Source: Trichoplax sp. H2
Lineage: Eukaryota; Placozoa; Uniplacotomia; Trichoplacea
Direction: 5' to 3'
Length of the DNA stretch: 64,000 bases
Assembly: GCA_003344405.1 (NCBI GenBank)
Contig: NOWV01000042.1
Coordinates: 124,001 to 188,000 of the forward strand
The notes below the pieces were generated by a model. It had not been told where the DNA came from, ran no database searches, and saw only the letters and a list, made by a program, of their open reading frames with translations. This document shows positions 27,774 to 39,828 of this stretch, in pieces (the stretch's first letter is position 1; every line of letters starts with the position of its first letter). Made by a program: the position numbers and the translations under genes.

Positions 27774-28090
27774 CTTGCAATTGATAACTTACAATTAACC
27801 AATTATTACTAAATGCAACGTTTAGCTAGACTTTGATGATAGGTGAATACTTGTCCTAGTCAATGATACAGATTTGCAGTTTAAGACGCACGGTCGATCA
27901 TTCACAATGAACCAATTACTATTATAACATTTAGCTAGACTTTGATGATATGTAAGTACTTGTTCTAGTAAGTGATACAGATTTACAGTTTAACACTTGC
28001 GATTGATAATTTACAATTAGCCAACTATAACTAATGCAACTTATACGTAGACTTTGATGATACGTGAATATTTACCCTAGTAGATGATAT
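27774..28090. repeat. three-copy tandem repeat, unit about 110 bp, upstream of AMDHD2
   Basis: The block ACAATTAACC...TAGACTTTGATGATA...GATACAGATTT recurs with anchor words at 27791, 27904 and 28013, giving periods of 113 and 109 bp. Copies are imperfect. The array begins about 35 bp upstream of the AMDHD2 ATG, so it lies in the 5' UTR or promoter. Confidence 0.85.
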
Positions 28091-28784
28091 TATAATTACA
28101 TTATTAGTACAGGATAACAAAAAAATGCTGTAATCTAGAGACGTGATAAACGTAGTTGCTGTTGTCTAATCATAATTATTTTCAATCGTGTCAATTGAGG
28201 TAATGCAAAATGCTCTAGTCTGATATATCGTAAGTTGGTCTTATATTCTAGGCGAGATCAATTGTAAAATTAAAACCAATTTACGTATAAGATTTAATTA
28301 ACTAATCGAAGCCCCAGCGTGTGATACTTGGCGTACTTATTTAATTAACTGAGTAAAATATTTCAGATAGGATCGCATGAATTATGCCATCTTTCAGCTA
28401 GAGAAATCAAATTTGTAAATTTCTGTAGGAGAATAACTGATGGATACTCACATTTCAATCCTCACTTGCATCCGCTATGATGGACTAGTAAACTTGTACA
28501 CTTTGGCTAAATATTGATGAAGGCTTGGTTGCAGTCAAAATGTACTCCAATTCGATTTCATGGATAATATCAATTGCCCCAAACTTCTAACGCTGTCGAC
28601 TACTGGCATCCACCAACGCTCTTCTACTCCTTTTCGTTTTGGTATTACTGTATGATGGAAATACGTACAACAACACTCGGACGGTCGGACATTTGACTTG
28701 GTAGTGATGTAGGTAGTCGATGCTGTACTGCAAGTTACTTATTCTTTCGATATTAAGTACTATTACATGAAATTCTATTCAATT

Positions 28785-28928
28785 TTATTAAGCCTTGTTT
28801 GAAAGTAGTTATAAAACGCCACAAAATGTGCTTAAATCAGTAGCAGAAATCGAAGAAAGCAAACGTAGAAGATCCATACTAAGTCACTCGGACATTTTCG
28901 GTCTAGTCTATCTTCTTCGCCACATTTG
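28785..28928 (+). CDS. possible terminal exon, unknown product (low confidence)
   Basis: After TTTTATTAAG the plus-strand frame is open to TGA with codons reading FESSYKTPQNVLKSVAEIEE and ending SDIFGLVYLLRHI. The composition looks protein-like (charged helix, then hydrophobic end). No upstream exon or family could be assigned. Confidence 0.22.
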
Positions 28929-28935
28929 ATTCTTA

Positions 28936-28967
28936 TACTGTACTCTATTGTACAGTGTACAGTACCG
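28936..28967. repeat. GTAC palindrome cluster 4
   Basis: ACTGTACTCTATTGTACAGTGTACAGTAC-type sequence, of the same family as the clusters upstream of UBR4 and KDM5. Confidence 0.6.
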
Positions 28968-30377
28968 TGGTCGTCCCACTGTTGCTGTGCTCTATCTTAT
29001 TCAGTAGTTCACGTATTCTTATACCGGTTGAGAAAGAAAAAAAAATGAACTGAGCTACTATAGGCCTTACAGTAATGTTACAAAACACGTCTACTACGTA
29101 AACCATGAAGAGATGAAGATTCGCAAATCACTATGGGATTTCCTTCTCATATAATATAATCTCCTGCTTTCCAGGGCTGATTTTGACGAGAGCTAGCACC
29201 AAACGCATCCAATTTAATTATCAACTGGTGCCTTAATTAATATGGTCTTGATTTTATGTTATGTCCAGTAGGACTAAACTAAGGCTGTAGTCAATGCTTT
29301 TATGATAGTCCATTACAGTAATGCGATAGTGTGAAAATTTTTGCGATATTACAGTATTAGTAGATGTAGTGAAGCCCCAAATTAGCTTAAGACTAAAATT
29401 ATGGAATAATGCGAAAATTGATAAATTGTACGCTAGGTTGTAAGACTGCATAAGTTTCTAATTGTGGAAGATGTTTACGGAATGTATTGTAGTAATTGTA
29501 TTGAGATGCTTATATTAAGATTCTAAGATAATAATAGATAGCGCTAATTATGCTAGTACTGTGAGATTTGTATTGAAACGCTTTAATTAGAAGCGCGAAT
29601 TATGAATTGATAGCGTGATGGAAAATTTAGATGTGAACTTGTAACTTAATTGGTAAAATATGATTGTGCTTGAAAGAAAATCATTGTGTAACTAATTATA
29701 TATAAATTGTAAATATTGCTATCGTAATTTAGATAGTCCTTATTAGTTATGAGACGAACCTAATCTTATGTAATATAAAGTGAAGTGTACAAGAAGCTGT
29801 AGTTCTTGCTGTTTTTTGGAGAAGACACTTTATTACAGTAGGGTAGCTGTTTACTGAAGGAAAACTGGAGACGATATTTAGTCATAATTTCCTTGTTGCT
29901 TACCATTACGCACATTTTTAAAATAATTACATTAATAAATGTATCACCAATAAACCAAAGCATTAGGCCGAATATGAGATAATACCTCAATATATAGTAT
30001 TTATTACTCGTCGAAATTTTTCTTCATTTACGATACTTGGCTTACAGCTATTATTTATTTAGTTACACAAATTATAAATTCATTCAAGTATTGCAAGCAA
30101 TTCAATCATCATTTGGTGCACGGTTGTTATAGACAAGTAGACCCTAATCATAGTTAAGTTAAACAATTATGTATCATTAATCAAGAACAGTCGATAATTT
30201 AATTCTATTCTATTTCCATCGATACAGTGCTAACATAATTACATCGTAAAAAAAATTCAATCGATTCTACGGTGTATCGTATTAGACTATCAATATAGGA
30301 TTAATTAGGATGTTTCTTTTTAAATACAAACACATTTTCCTTTAGTCTAAAGTTAATAAATATCTTATGTCAGGGAA

Positions 30378-30640
30378 TTATGTTGATCCTTGCATATTTT
30401 CGATCTTGCTTATTATATCCTTTCGCCTCAAATCTTGAAATGCATCCAGCAATTCTTTGGTAGTAGCGTTTTTATGTTGACGACGCCAAATCTGTAGAAA
30501 TGCGATGGTTTGATCAAATACCTCACTGTTCTGCCTCTTGATGGGCGAAATGTCAATTTGTGAATCTAATCTAGCTGCCAGCCGAGTCCAATCAGTCCCA
30601 ATAAATTCAGCAATAGTGAAGAAGTAACGAGTTATATCTG
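30378..30640 (-). other. Death domain exon of the ROCO gene
   Basis: This exon lacks an ATG, so simple ORF calling misses it. The acceptor TTTTTATAG gives CA-GAT-ATA..., which restores frame with the GTATGT donor at 31967 (codon ATA-A|CA). Six-helix Death-fold hallmarks are present: a hydrophobic first helix (YFFTIAEFIG), DWTRLAARL, a central WRRQ, and ELLDAFQDLRRKDIISKIE. Confidence 0.82.
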
Positions 30641-33600
30641 CTATAAAAACAACAAATTTAAGTATCAGATTAAGCTATAACAAACAATATCATAATAGCT
30701 ATACATAAACATGATTATTATTATAAGATACAATAATATAGTAAAGTGCTGTTATATGGTATTATTAAAGAGATTATACACTACAAATATGTCTATCTCG
30801 TACATTACTCTTTAGTTATGCGGGGTTGCATTGGAAACAAGAAAGTAAGAAGAAAATTGTTCTCTTATAATTTGCATAACTAATTTAGATCTTTAGTAAA
30901 GCGGACGAATTGCCGTCCTTAGCATTGATTAAACTATTGTAGTAAATCAAGATAAACTAGATATTTGTAAGTAATGCAGGAATTTGCTTCTATCTGCTCC
31001 TAACGTACGCTAATTGATGCGTATATTTAAAACAAATCTATTGCCATATTACTTGCAACGATAGGAATTATCGACTACATAACGAATTAGATCGGTAGGG
31101 TACAAGGCATTCAACATTATATTGATTCACCATAACATGAGTGATAATTATAATTTACTATAGCATGTTTATCTAATGTAATTAAAAATTTGAAAAGTAG
31201 ACAACTAGCTATCTCATTGACTACAACCTGACTAAAATGTAAATCGAGTAAAACGTTAGTTAACTAGCTTTACCTTGGCCGTTGCTATCACTATGTAACT
31301 TTTGCCGTTTTCGTGGCTTTTGAGCTATTAGATTTATAATTAAAAATTAGAAAATTTTATCAACAATTAATCAGCTACCTCGTTGGCTACAAACAGACTA
31401 AGATACAAATCGAGTAAAATGTTAGTTGACTACCTTTACCTTGGCCGTTGCTATCACTATGCAACTTTTGTCGTTTTCGCGGCTTTTGAGCTATTAGATG
31501 TATAATCAAAATTTTAAAATTTAATCAACAACTAATCAGCTACCTCATTGGCTACAAACAGACCAAGATACAAATCGAGTAAAATGTTAGTTGACTAGCT
31601 TTACCTTGGCCGTTACTATTACTATGTAACTTTTGTTGTTTTCGCGGCTTTTGAGCTATTAGATGTATAATCACAAATTAGAAAATTTAATCAACTAATC
31701 ACTTTCATTTGAACGAAGCTTAACTTAAAATCGACTAGTAAGTACTTTACGAACTATAACATTACATGTCTGGTGCCTATGCTAGCACATATATACTATA
31801 GATACATATACTGCATATAACGCTTTATAAGACAAATAAAATCGAAGAAGGTTATTTAGCAGGTAGCTACAACAATTCCTTACGTGCATATGTAACGTAG
31901 ACTGTAGATTGAGTATTTTTATTGACATGGTCATAGTAGTAATAAAATATAACTAGTAATCACATACTTATCATTAATCCATCGTCATAAATCATCCAAT
32001 CGCTATCGAACTGACTTGGAAATAAGGTATTACAATGTTCACAGTTAATCATCTGGACATCTTGCAGGGAGCATTTATTAATTGTTCGTGTTAGTCTATT
32101 ACATTTACATCGAACATAATAGTAACATAAAGCATTTTTAAATTTTGGCATCCTTTCATGAACTATCGATGATAGTTTATTTTTAATGATATCCTGTGGA
32201 CACTTGTTACGTATCGACTCCTTTATTTTTTGCTCGAGCAGCTTATCAGCTTGATCTTGTTCCAACTTTTGATAACAATATTGTAAACCAATATAGGATT
32301 CTTCCTTTTTGATAATGATATAATGATGATCTTCCTTCAAATAATATTTAGCACACTGGTAATAAATTTCCACTTTTGTGTTATTCCATTCCTTTAAACA
32401 AGATGATAGAAGGCAATAATAAATTCCGTCAGTGACGTATGGTATATCTTCAAGCTCAAATCCAATATACAACCAGTCCGATAAATGATACTGTGATAAA
32501 TCAAATGGCTTAGCATCAGGTTGTAATAGATATGGAACGAAATATTCGCATAGAACTTTATTTTGTCCATCTCTAATACCACATACAATATCGTAACTCT
32601 CCATCAAATCAATTATATTTCTCTTAGTATCATCATCTAATTTAAATTCTTCAAGAACATAATCAATATAATTTGTAGATATCCTTCCAGTTTTACGAAC
32701 TTTCTCATATTCATCTTGTTTGTCTAGACTTCCAAATGGATAATCATGTAATTGGATTATAACACGAAATATACGCAATAACCAATCGACATCTGTTACA
32801 ATAACTCCTCCATCTCCCACTTTATCACAAAATATAACTTCACCTAAATCGTGTAAATACATTAACATCTTTATTAATTCTTCATCGCTTTCGTATAACC
32901 CATATTTTTTAGATAATAGCGTTACTTGCTGTATTGTCATAATGTTATTAATTTCGTCGGACATAATTTCATTGATCGCAGATGTTCTAACTTCATTATT
33001 AGCTTGATTATTACCTTGATCAACATGATAACTTACTGATTTATGTAATATTGTAGCCATAATATACCATCGGATAGGAATAGGATTTTTCATAAATGGC
33101 ACTGATTGAACAAATTGTTTCATAACGCTATGGAGTTGAAGACAACACCGCTTACGTTCTTCCATTGTCGATGGACTATTATCTTCAGGATCACAGTTAA
33201 AAATGATACCAGAAGAATATATATTGCTTTTATAGCTCGGCATTGACGAAATTAATTCATTTCCAAATTTTTTAAATCGATCAATTTTTTCATTTTCATT
33301 TGGTATACAATCACCATGCGATGCTATTAGAATAATGATAGGTAACGAATACTCTTCACATTGATTATCGAATTTAACAGGAATTTTATCGTGGCTACTG
33401 TGGCCAGCGATAATTGAAGTTAACCATTCCTGCATAGACTGTAAGTAAGTGATGTTGAGCGATTTTCCACTTCTTGTCATGACCTTATCATTAATACCTT
33501 GAGTTATATTAAATACAAGAAAGTAAATACTATTAGGAGACATGAATGGATAATGAGTCACCTGATAGAAAGCATGACCACCGAAATCCCATACTTTGAC

Positions 33601-35573
33601 ATATTGATTATCATGATGTATATAGTTATCCACATTTTGCATAGACTTAAAATAATGTTGAAATATAGCTTGAACTTGATGTGAATGGAACTTAGATTGA
33701 GTTATAGTAATTCGAGGTGGTGTAAATTCTGTCATATTCCGACTAAGCTTGGCTATAGGACATTTATTTCGATCTTTGGTCGATACATTAACTGCTGTCG
33801 TTTGCCGGTTCATTTGCCCGCTTATATCTTCATGGTAATCTTTAGCCAACTCGACTAATTCCCAGATAACTGCCATGACTTTTTCATTAAATATGTCCGT
33901 GGGATGACAAATGGTCATATCACGAATACGATAAGTTTTGATTTCGATGACTTTGTTCGACTTCTGGAGAATTTGTGTTGGAGCTTGATTCTTAATTAAT
34001 ACTTGTTGAATACCGGTAAATACCTCCATAATGGATGATTTACCGACAAAACGAGGGCCTGTAAACATCCCTCGTATCAAATTATTATAGCAGCGCCCTT
34101 GATTTAATGCTCTAATGTAGGCATTATAGTAAATCTTCCCTTTTAAAGCTGTACGAAATTGAAATAGAGAGTGGAATGATTAGACTAAGAATTTTGTAAA
34201 TATTTAAATTGTAGAACTAATTTACTATGATCTTGACTTTATTGTCTGATGTTACCTTGACTAAAATCGTTATTGCCACTTGATTTTGTTGACGAATTAC
34301 TATTGCTTTGTTGAACTGTTTGTTGTGGATTTTTAACAGGTTTGCCTGTTAACATCGATTGCTTTCGTTGAAAAGTGTTGGTTATATTATGTTTCGTAAG
34401 AACGACACTAGGATGATTGTCATCAAGAATTGATAATCGAATTTGAAGAGATTTATCATACATAGAAAGAGCCTCATCGTACTTGCCTTGACTATCATAT
34501 ACATCCCCCATATGGCTATACGATGTAGCAACGTCAGGATGATTATGACCATGGATTGTCGATCGAATATTTAGTGACATACCATGCATACAAAGAGCCT
34601 TTTCGTATTCACTTTGATTTCCATAAACAATTGCTAAATTACTATAGGAGTCCGCAATATGGGGATGATAGGGACCAACGACTGACAACAGAATTCTGAG
34701 CGACTTATCATACATAGTAAAAGCTTTATCATACTTACCTTGATTATAATATACAGTTCCCAGGTTATTATATAACTCCGCAGCATGAGGATGATTATGG
34801 CCAAGAACTGGCGAATGAGTTTCGAGTGGACTGTTTGGCACAGAGGGAACTTTATCATGTATACATTGATTTGTATGGGCTTCTCTGCTGTTGTTAGATG
34901 AATGAGAAATCTTAGAGTGATTGCGGCTAAGAAGTGACAATTTAATTTTGAGTGATTTAACGGAAAGAGTTTCATCAAGCTTATTTTGATTTCTATCAAG
35001 TTCTCTGATGTGGTTATCCGACTTAGCAATATCAAAATGATCGCGGCCAAAGACTGACATTCGAATTTTGAGCGACTCATAATGCATAGAACGAGCCTCA
35101 TTACACTTGCCTCCTTCATCATAGATACGTCCAACCTGCTCATATCCATTGGCAATATGTAAATTATGTATGCCGCTTTTTAATTTTATTTCCAAGGATT
35201 TCTGGCTATCTTCCATTGCTCCATCCAAATCACCTTGCAGTATTTTAATTTCAGCTCGTCTGTATAAACATCGAGCTATCCTGACTTCATCTTGCAACTT
35301 ATTAGCCAACTGATATGATTTCTCAACCAATTCTTTGGCTTTTATTAATTCATATTGTTCCGTATAAATGTAACAAATGTCGATATATATGTCGCATTGA
35401 AGGCCATCAATGTTAGCAGAAATATCGTCCATCAAGCCAATCTTATCTATTATTTGTGAATAACAAGATAGCGCTTTCTCAAAGTTATAGGCAAGCATCT
35501 CTTTCCGACCCTTTTCAAATAGAGATTGCAAGTGATGACAGCTAACAGACCCAAAATATTGATCAGTAGCCAT
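30378..35573 (-). CDS. TPR-Roc-COR-Death domain protein (ROCO family GTPase)
   Basis: Three exons, complement(30378..30640, 31968..34148, 34256..35573), give 3762 nt, exactly 1253 residues plus stop. Start is the ATG of MATDQYFGSV; upstream only a TTG is in frame. Exon 1 encodes 42-residue kinesin-light-chain-type TPRs (GHNHPDVA..Y..MGDVYDSQGKYDEALSMYDKSL); middle copies are eroded but in frame. Exon 2 encodes Roc: P-loop GPRFVGKS (470-477), DFGG switch II (627-630) and SHGD (716-719) in place of NKxD. COR follows, with LHDLGEVIFCD and VTDVDWLLRIFR, then a Cys-rich tail. Exon 3 (about 1167-1253) is a Death domain (FIGTDWTRLAARLD, FLQIWRRQ, ATTKELLDAFQDL). The layout resembles DAPK1 and MFHAS1 relatives: nucleotide-controlled scaffolding of cell-death or immune signalling, inferred from domains only. 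Confidence 0.88.
31196..31705. repeat. three-copy tandem repeat, unit about 165 bp, in the ROCO intron
   Basis: The word TACCTTGGCCGTT occurs at 31271, 31437 and 31602 (periods 166 and 165). Flanking text such as CAAATCGAGTAAAA, GTTAGTT and GGCTTTTGAGCTATTAGAT repeats with few changes. The array lies inside the 1,327-nt intron before the Death exon. Confidence 0.9.
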
Positions 35574-36141
35574 TTTTTCCGGTTTAAACAACAATCGCTC
35601 CAAGGAATATTTCGCAGGCTAGAGTATTTGTAATACTAAAATTGAAAATCAGTTATTAGTGGCAAGAAAAATGCGCGTAAGTTAGGAGAACTAAAATTAT
35701 AATTTGTTCTAGATTGCGACCACTTGTCTATAATCAAGTTAGTTTTATTAATGAAAAAAATTATCCTACGTTTACGTTAGTAAAAATTGTATGACATAAA
35801 ATACATTAGTAGTTACAAACCTCGTTTAAGATAAAGTACAAGCTGAGAATTAGTAATATCAACCAACTCTACCAAAAACTCAACTAAATTAGTAAGGCAA
35901 ATTGGAACTATAAAGTATATTACAGCTTATATAAATAAACATAGATGGCCAATTTCAACGTCTACTTTTAAGTCAATCCAAGTTTAATATTAGCTACAAT
36001 AGATAATATGCAACACAAATCAGAAAATAGGAGACAAAATGTACCTTATATATCCAATAGTTAGAACACCGTTATAAATTCAGCACGAGGAAGACACTGA
36101 AAAGCTTTTATTTTAATTTTGAGTGTAGATAGAGTATTAGA

Positions 36142-36330
36142 TTAGTAAGCTACGTTGTTTACGGAGTTTAGAAAGTGTGTTAGATTAGTAAATGACGTTA
36201 TATACCATCGATGTTCTATTATAAAGAATTTTAACGTATCTAGTTGCATAGAAACGCCTACGATGATCGACAAAAAGATTATATCACGTGAATTTATCGC
36301 TTTGAGCGCATCATTCATTACCAGTGCCAT
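36142..36330 (-). pseudogene. possible RPS15A-like relic (tentative)
   Basis: The minus-strand frame reads MALVMNDALKAIN and later FFIIEHR...NLTHFLNSV. This resembles the eukaryotic uS8 (RPS15A) pattern of a DALKxIN start and an EIIDDHR...NLTGRLN core, with about 15 residues missing between them. Similarity is weak and could be chance. If real it is a decayed copy, since the conserved end of the protein is absent. Confidence 0.22.
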
Positions 36331-36348
36331 ACATCTATACGCTTAGAA

Positions 36349-36408
36349 ACTTCTGCCCGCCACCCGTTGGCCATACCCCTGCGTCCCTTTCGGGTTTCGT
36401 TATTATGT
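36349..36408. other. short GC-rich patch
   Basis: About 60 bp with many C and G runs (CTGCCCGCCACCCG, GCGTCCCTTTCGGG) in AT-rich surroundings. CCCG at 36356-36359 can pair with CGGG at 36391-36394, and GAAA just before with TTTC just after. No RNA family recognised. Confidence 0.35.
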
Positions 36409-37844
36409 GATAGGAAGATCAAAGGAATAATTCATGCAATTGTTAACAATATCCATTTACCGTTATGTCATTAAAATGATTTATGGGATAATAATTTGTA
36501 ACTAGGAGACTAGAATCTATAGTAGTTATTTGGCTTTCATAGGATACAATAAAGTACTCTGCTGACGTAAGATAGTTACTCCGCAAGTTGCGGGTATCAT
36601 ACAGAATGTGATACTAAAATTATTCTAACTAAAACTATACACTTTCTAAATTATCACAGATTAAAATGACAATTAACTGGTTGCACTATTGTTCTACTTT
36701 ACAAAGATTATAACGCAGTTTTGAATAGCTTACATTTGGTTATGATGCAATTATTGATGGTAATCACGGATGTTTAAGTACAACATAGTATTAAAGTTAC
36801 GCTCATAACACTTTGCTACAGTAAAGTCCTTGATGAGCGTGATATTTTACGTCCTTTGTCCTTATTGTTTCCTTGTGCTACCATTTCGTGACCATAATGA
36901 TTGCTACAGCGACAACTGATTGTTAACGTTGGTATCTTTGTATGCATATTTACGTTCCGACATTATGTAGCCGTTTCCAAATCAGTTCTGCTAACTCTAA
37001 TCAGAGTATACATCACACAAAGAATAGATTTTATTACTGACTCTCTAACGATTGAGTTACTACGTGATGGTAACAATGCGCTCGCAAAGACAAGGAAAAA
37101 CTCTTAAAACCGCAGATCTTAGAAAGACTATAAATGAACAATAACGATAGAGAAATGAATACGTTACCTAATTTGTTTACAAGATAAAGAGATGGCGAAG
37201 AAGATCACTTCACGTTTATAGAACTTAGCATGAGAACGAAATTCTATGATTAGCATCACATTCTATAAAGCTGAAAGCAATATACTAGAATCATCACTAG
37301 CATTACTCATATGCGTATACCTATTACTATCAACAGCTTCAAACTTTATATTATAGCATGGACTACCAAAAACTTTACTGGACAAGGCACCTTTTGGTAC
37401 GTTGCCCCAAAGATGGCCGATGATGCAGTATAAATTACAGCACATTTGGTACTGTACAATGTTGATTAGTATGAAAATGGTGAATCCATTTATGGATTGT
37501 AACATAATAAAAAATTTTAAATCTATTAAATATTTGGAAAGTGATACGCTTAAAAATGTTATTTTTTGTGTACTTTACTCCTTATATGATATATTAAGCT
37601 TAAGGCCTAATAAAATGTTTTAGCTTATTTCATAGAATTTAAAAAATTGATTTTAAATTGGTTTTTTGATGTAAAAATTCTAAGTCTTATTTAATACTGA
37701 GTACTATACACTCTTTCCATGAGCACACTTATAGCCATACCATACCTTGTATATCTACAGTATTAAGAATACCTTGCTTCGTTCGTTTGATATAGCTCGG
37801 TCGATTTATAATACGATCGATCGAACTGTATCAGGATATTACTT

Positions 37845-38530
37845 AAAATTAAATTGTCAGTTCTTGATCACAATCATCCAGAGGTCGCTGCATCATATAA
37901 CAATCTAGCAATTGTATATAATAATCAAGGCAAACATGAAAAAGCTATTTCTATGTATGAGAAATCGCTCAAAATTGGATTGTTAGTCTCTAATCACAAT
38001 CATCCGGATATTGCTACATCATATAACAATATTGAAAATGTATATATTAGCCAAGGCAAGTATGAATAGGCCATTTCTATGTATGAGAAGTCACTCAAAA
38101 CTAGATTGGTTGCCTTTGGTCACAACCACCCCAATGTTACCAAATCGTATAATAATCTAGGAAGTGGATATTTTAATCAAGGCAAATATGAAGAAGCTAT
38201 TTCCATGTATACAAGTCAATCGAAATTCAATCAGTCTTCGATCATAATCATCTCAATATTGCTGTATCATATCACAACATAGGAGTTGCATTTTATAAGC
38301 AGGGTAAGCATGAAGAGGCCATTTCTATGTTTGAGAAAGCACTCAAATTCAATCGTCAGTTCTTGATCACAATCATCGTGATATTGCAGCATTACATGAA
38401 AACATAAGCATGAAGAGGCCATTCATTCAAAAATTTATTATTAGTCTTTGTTCATAATCATCCCGAAATCGCTAAACCATATAACAATATAGGAAATGTG
38501 TATGATAATTATTATAATAAAATGTAATTA
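37845..38530 (+). pseudogene. kinesin-light-chain-type TPR pseudogene
   Basis: About five 42-residue TPR units can be followed (DHNHPEVAASYNNLAIVYNN, GHNHPNVTKSYNNLGSGYFN, then KQGKHEEAISMFEKALK and HNHPEIAKPYNNIGNVYDN). They are broken by a TAG at about 38067 (QGKYE*AISMYEKSL), by at least two frameshifts near 38210 and 38350, and by an internal deletion near 38400. No start codon or splice structure is kept. The units resemble the TPR exon at 34256-35573 but lie on the opposite strand, so this is a decayed relative of that gene or of another TPR family member. Confidence 0.85.
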
Positions 38531-39705
38531 GCCGACGTACCAATATAAACTATGTCGATATTACCGTATAATCTAGAGTAAAATTGTTATATATGTCAAA
38601 TTTGTCTTGAATTGTTATTTTATTTCTCGCATGTAAGGCAATAAAACAAGTAACGATTTTAAATATTCATTAAAAGACGACTTTTATATACCAGTATTTG
38701 AATACTTGCAAATTAATCCAAGTTGAAATAAGTTATGGAGTCATCAATTTTGAACTTGATTAAGCCTTGTTTAAGGTTAAGATAATTCGAAACTTGATGC
38801 ATAGTTATTTCTGTCATATTAAAAATTTCAAAATGAAACCATTTAAATCTAGTTCTAATGTACATAGAATTCATAAAAATTATTGCTACAGATATAAGGC
38901 TTTTACAATCATTCAAGAATTAATTTTTTAATATCGATTTGTTTGAAGTTGACTATAATATAACCTGCTTGGTTGATAGTAACAGTAAATTTTACTTAGT
39001 ATCTAAGTATACGAGTTTTGTAAACCCGACTGCTTTATTTGGGTTAGAATTTAAGATAATCCGTAGCATAATTTTTATTAAGAATCAGATGCAGTGAGTT
39101 TGTAATTCAGGTGATATGTTTAGTTAATAGATTACACATGTGCTAATTTTGATCATTAATTACAGTAGAAGTTAATTGTAAAGAAGTGGCTTAGTGTTCT
39201 CTAGCCTTGCATCTTGCAAATGAAAGAGCGAATGCAGGCTATGCATTTTATAGTTGTTTATGTAATAGAGTTAATATGGTCTTATATTTACTCCTTTGTT
39301 AAATTTAGTGTTGTTTATAAAGCGAAACTTTAATTATGATAAATAAGTACTCATATTAAGATAAGATAAACAAGTTGACTTCGGATACTATAGTAAAGCG
39401 TATAGGTTTCTTTGCTATGTAGAAACTATATTCTAGAATTATGATCTGTTACGATTGTTGCTGTTTACGATCCTCGCGATGTAAACAAGTAGAGTATAAA
39501 AGATAATTCTCTAGTTTCTAAAGCTAGTCCTGAATTCGGAGATCTATAGCATTGTATACTATCTCTTTCTCAGTATAGACGCTAATAAACGATATTTCTA
39601 AAATCCTCTACTGAAACCGAATAACTTCGTTTACATTAATATTACTTTGTACTTGCATGCGGTATGAACTCAGACATTTGATTTGGGTTCTGATTAATAT
39701 TTTGT

Positions 39706-39789
39706 CTTAGTGTATACTGTAGAAAAGTACAGTTTCAAGTTAAACTGTACCTGTAATAATTTAGCTTAATTTTGCTAAGATACACTAAG
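39706..39789. repeat. nested inverted repeats (hairpin element)
   Basis: Outer arms CTTAGTGTAT (39706-39715) and ATACACTAAG (39780-39789) are perfect complements. Inside, GTACAGTTT (39727-39735) and AAACTGTAC (39742-39750) form a 9-bp stem with a 6-nt loop, followed by a small TAGC/GCTA stem. Confidence 0.6.
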
Positions 39790-39828
39790 GTTGGTGACAC
39801 TTTGAACCAAGATAGAGATTAGGGGAAC

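Larger units (their letters stand above)
28091..30377. other. unassigned interval with uncertain open frames
   Basis: No confident gene. Between 28.45 and 28.93 kb there are exon-like open stretches on both strands, described in the findings. A GTAC cluster lies at 28936-28967. The rest, 29.0-30.37 kb, is AT-rich, and I see nothing codon-like in it. Confidence 0.4.
35574..37844. other. intergenic, gene-poor
   Basis: No confident gene. It includes a possible ribosomal-protein relic (36142-36330), a short GC-rich patch at 36349-36408, and otherwise AT-rich sequence. Confidence 0.5.

Noticed and set aside
27739-27780. N-terminal extension of AMDHD2 (TTG start)
   Set aside because: There is no ATG, and vertebrate AMDHD2 aligns from the internal Met at 27738. 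The same reasoning removed TTG-started extensions of the ROCO gene (35603) and the GPCR (44005).
27774-28090. Short repeats as a possible CRISPR array
   Set aside because: Units are about 110 bp, imperfect and only three, with no constant repeat/spacer structure, in a nuclear animal genome.
29254-29990. Minus-strand frames of 65-74 codons
   Set aside because: They are AT-rich with strongly biased Ile/Leu/Phe/Ser content, no domain and no splice context.
34634-35155. 173-codon minus-strand frame rich in Ile/Leu
   Set aside because: It is an out-of-frame shadow of the TPR exon. Its periodicity comes from the 126-nt TPR repeat.
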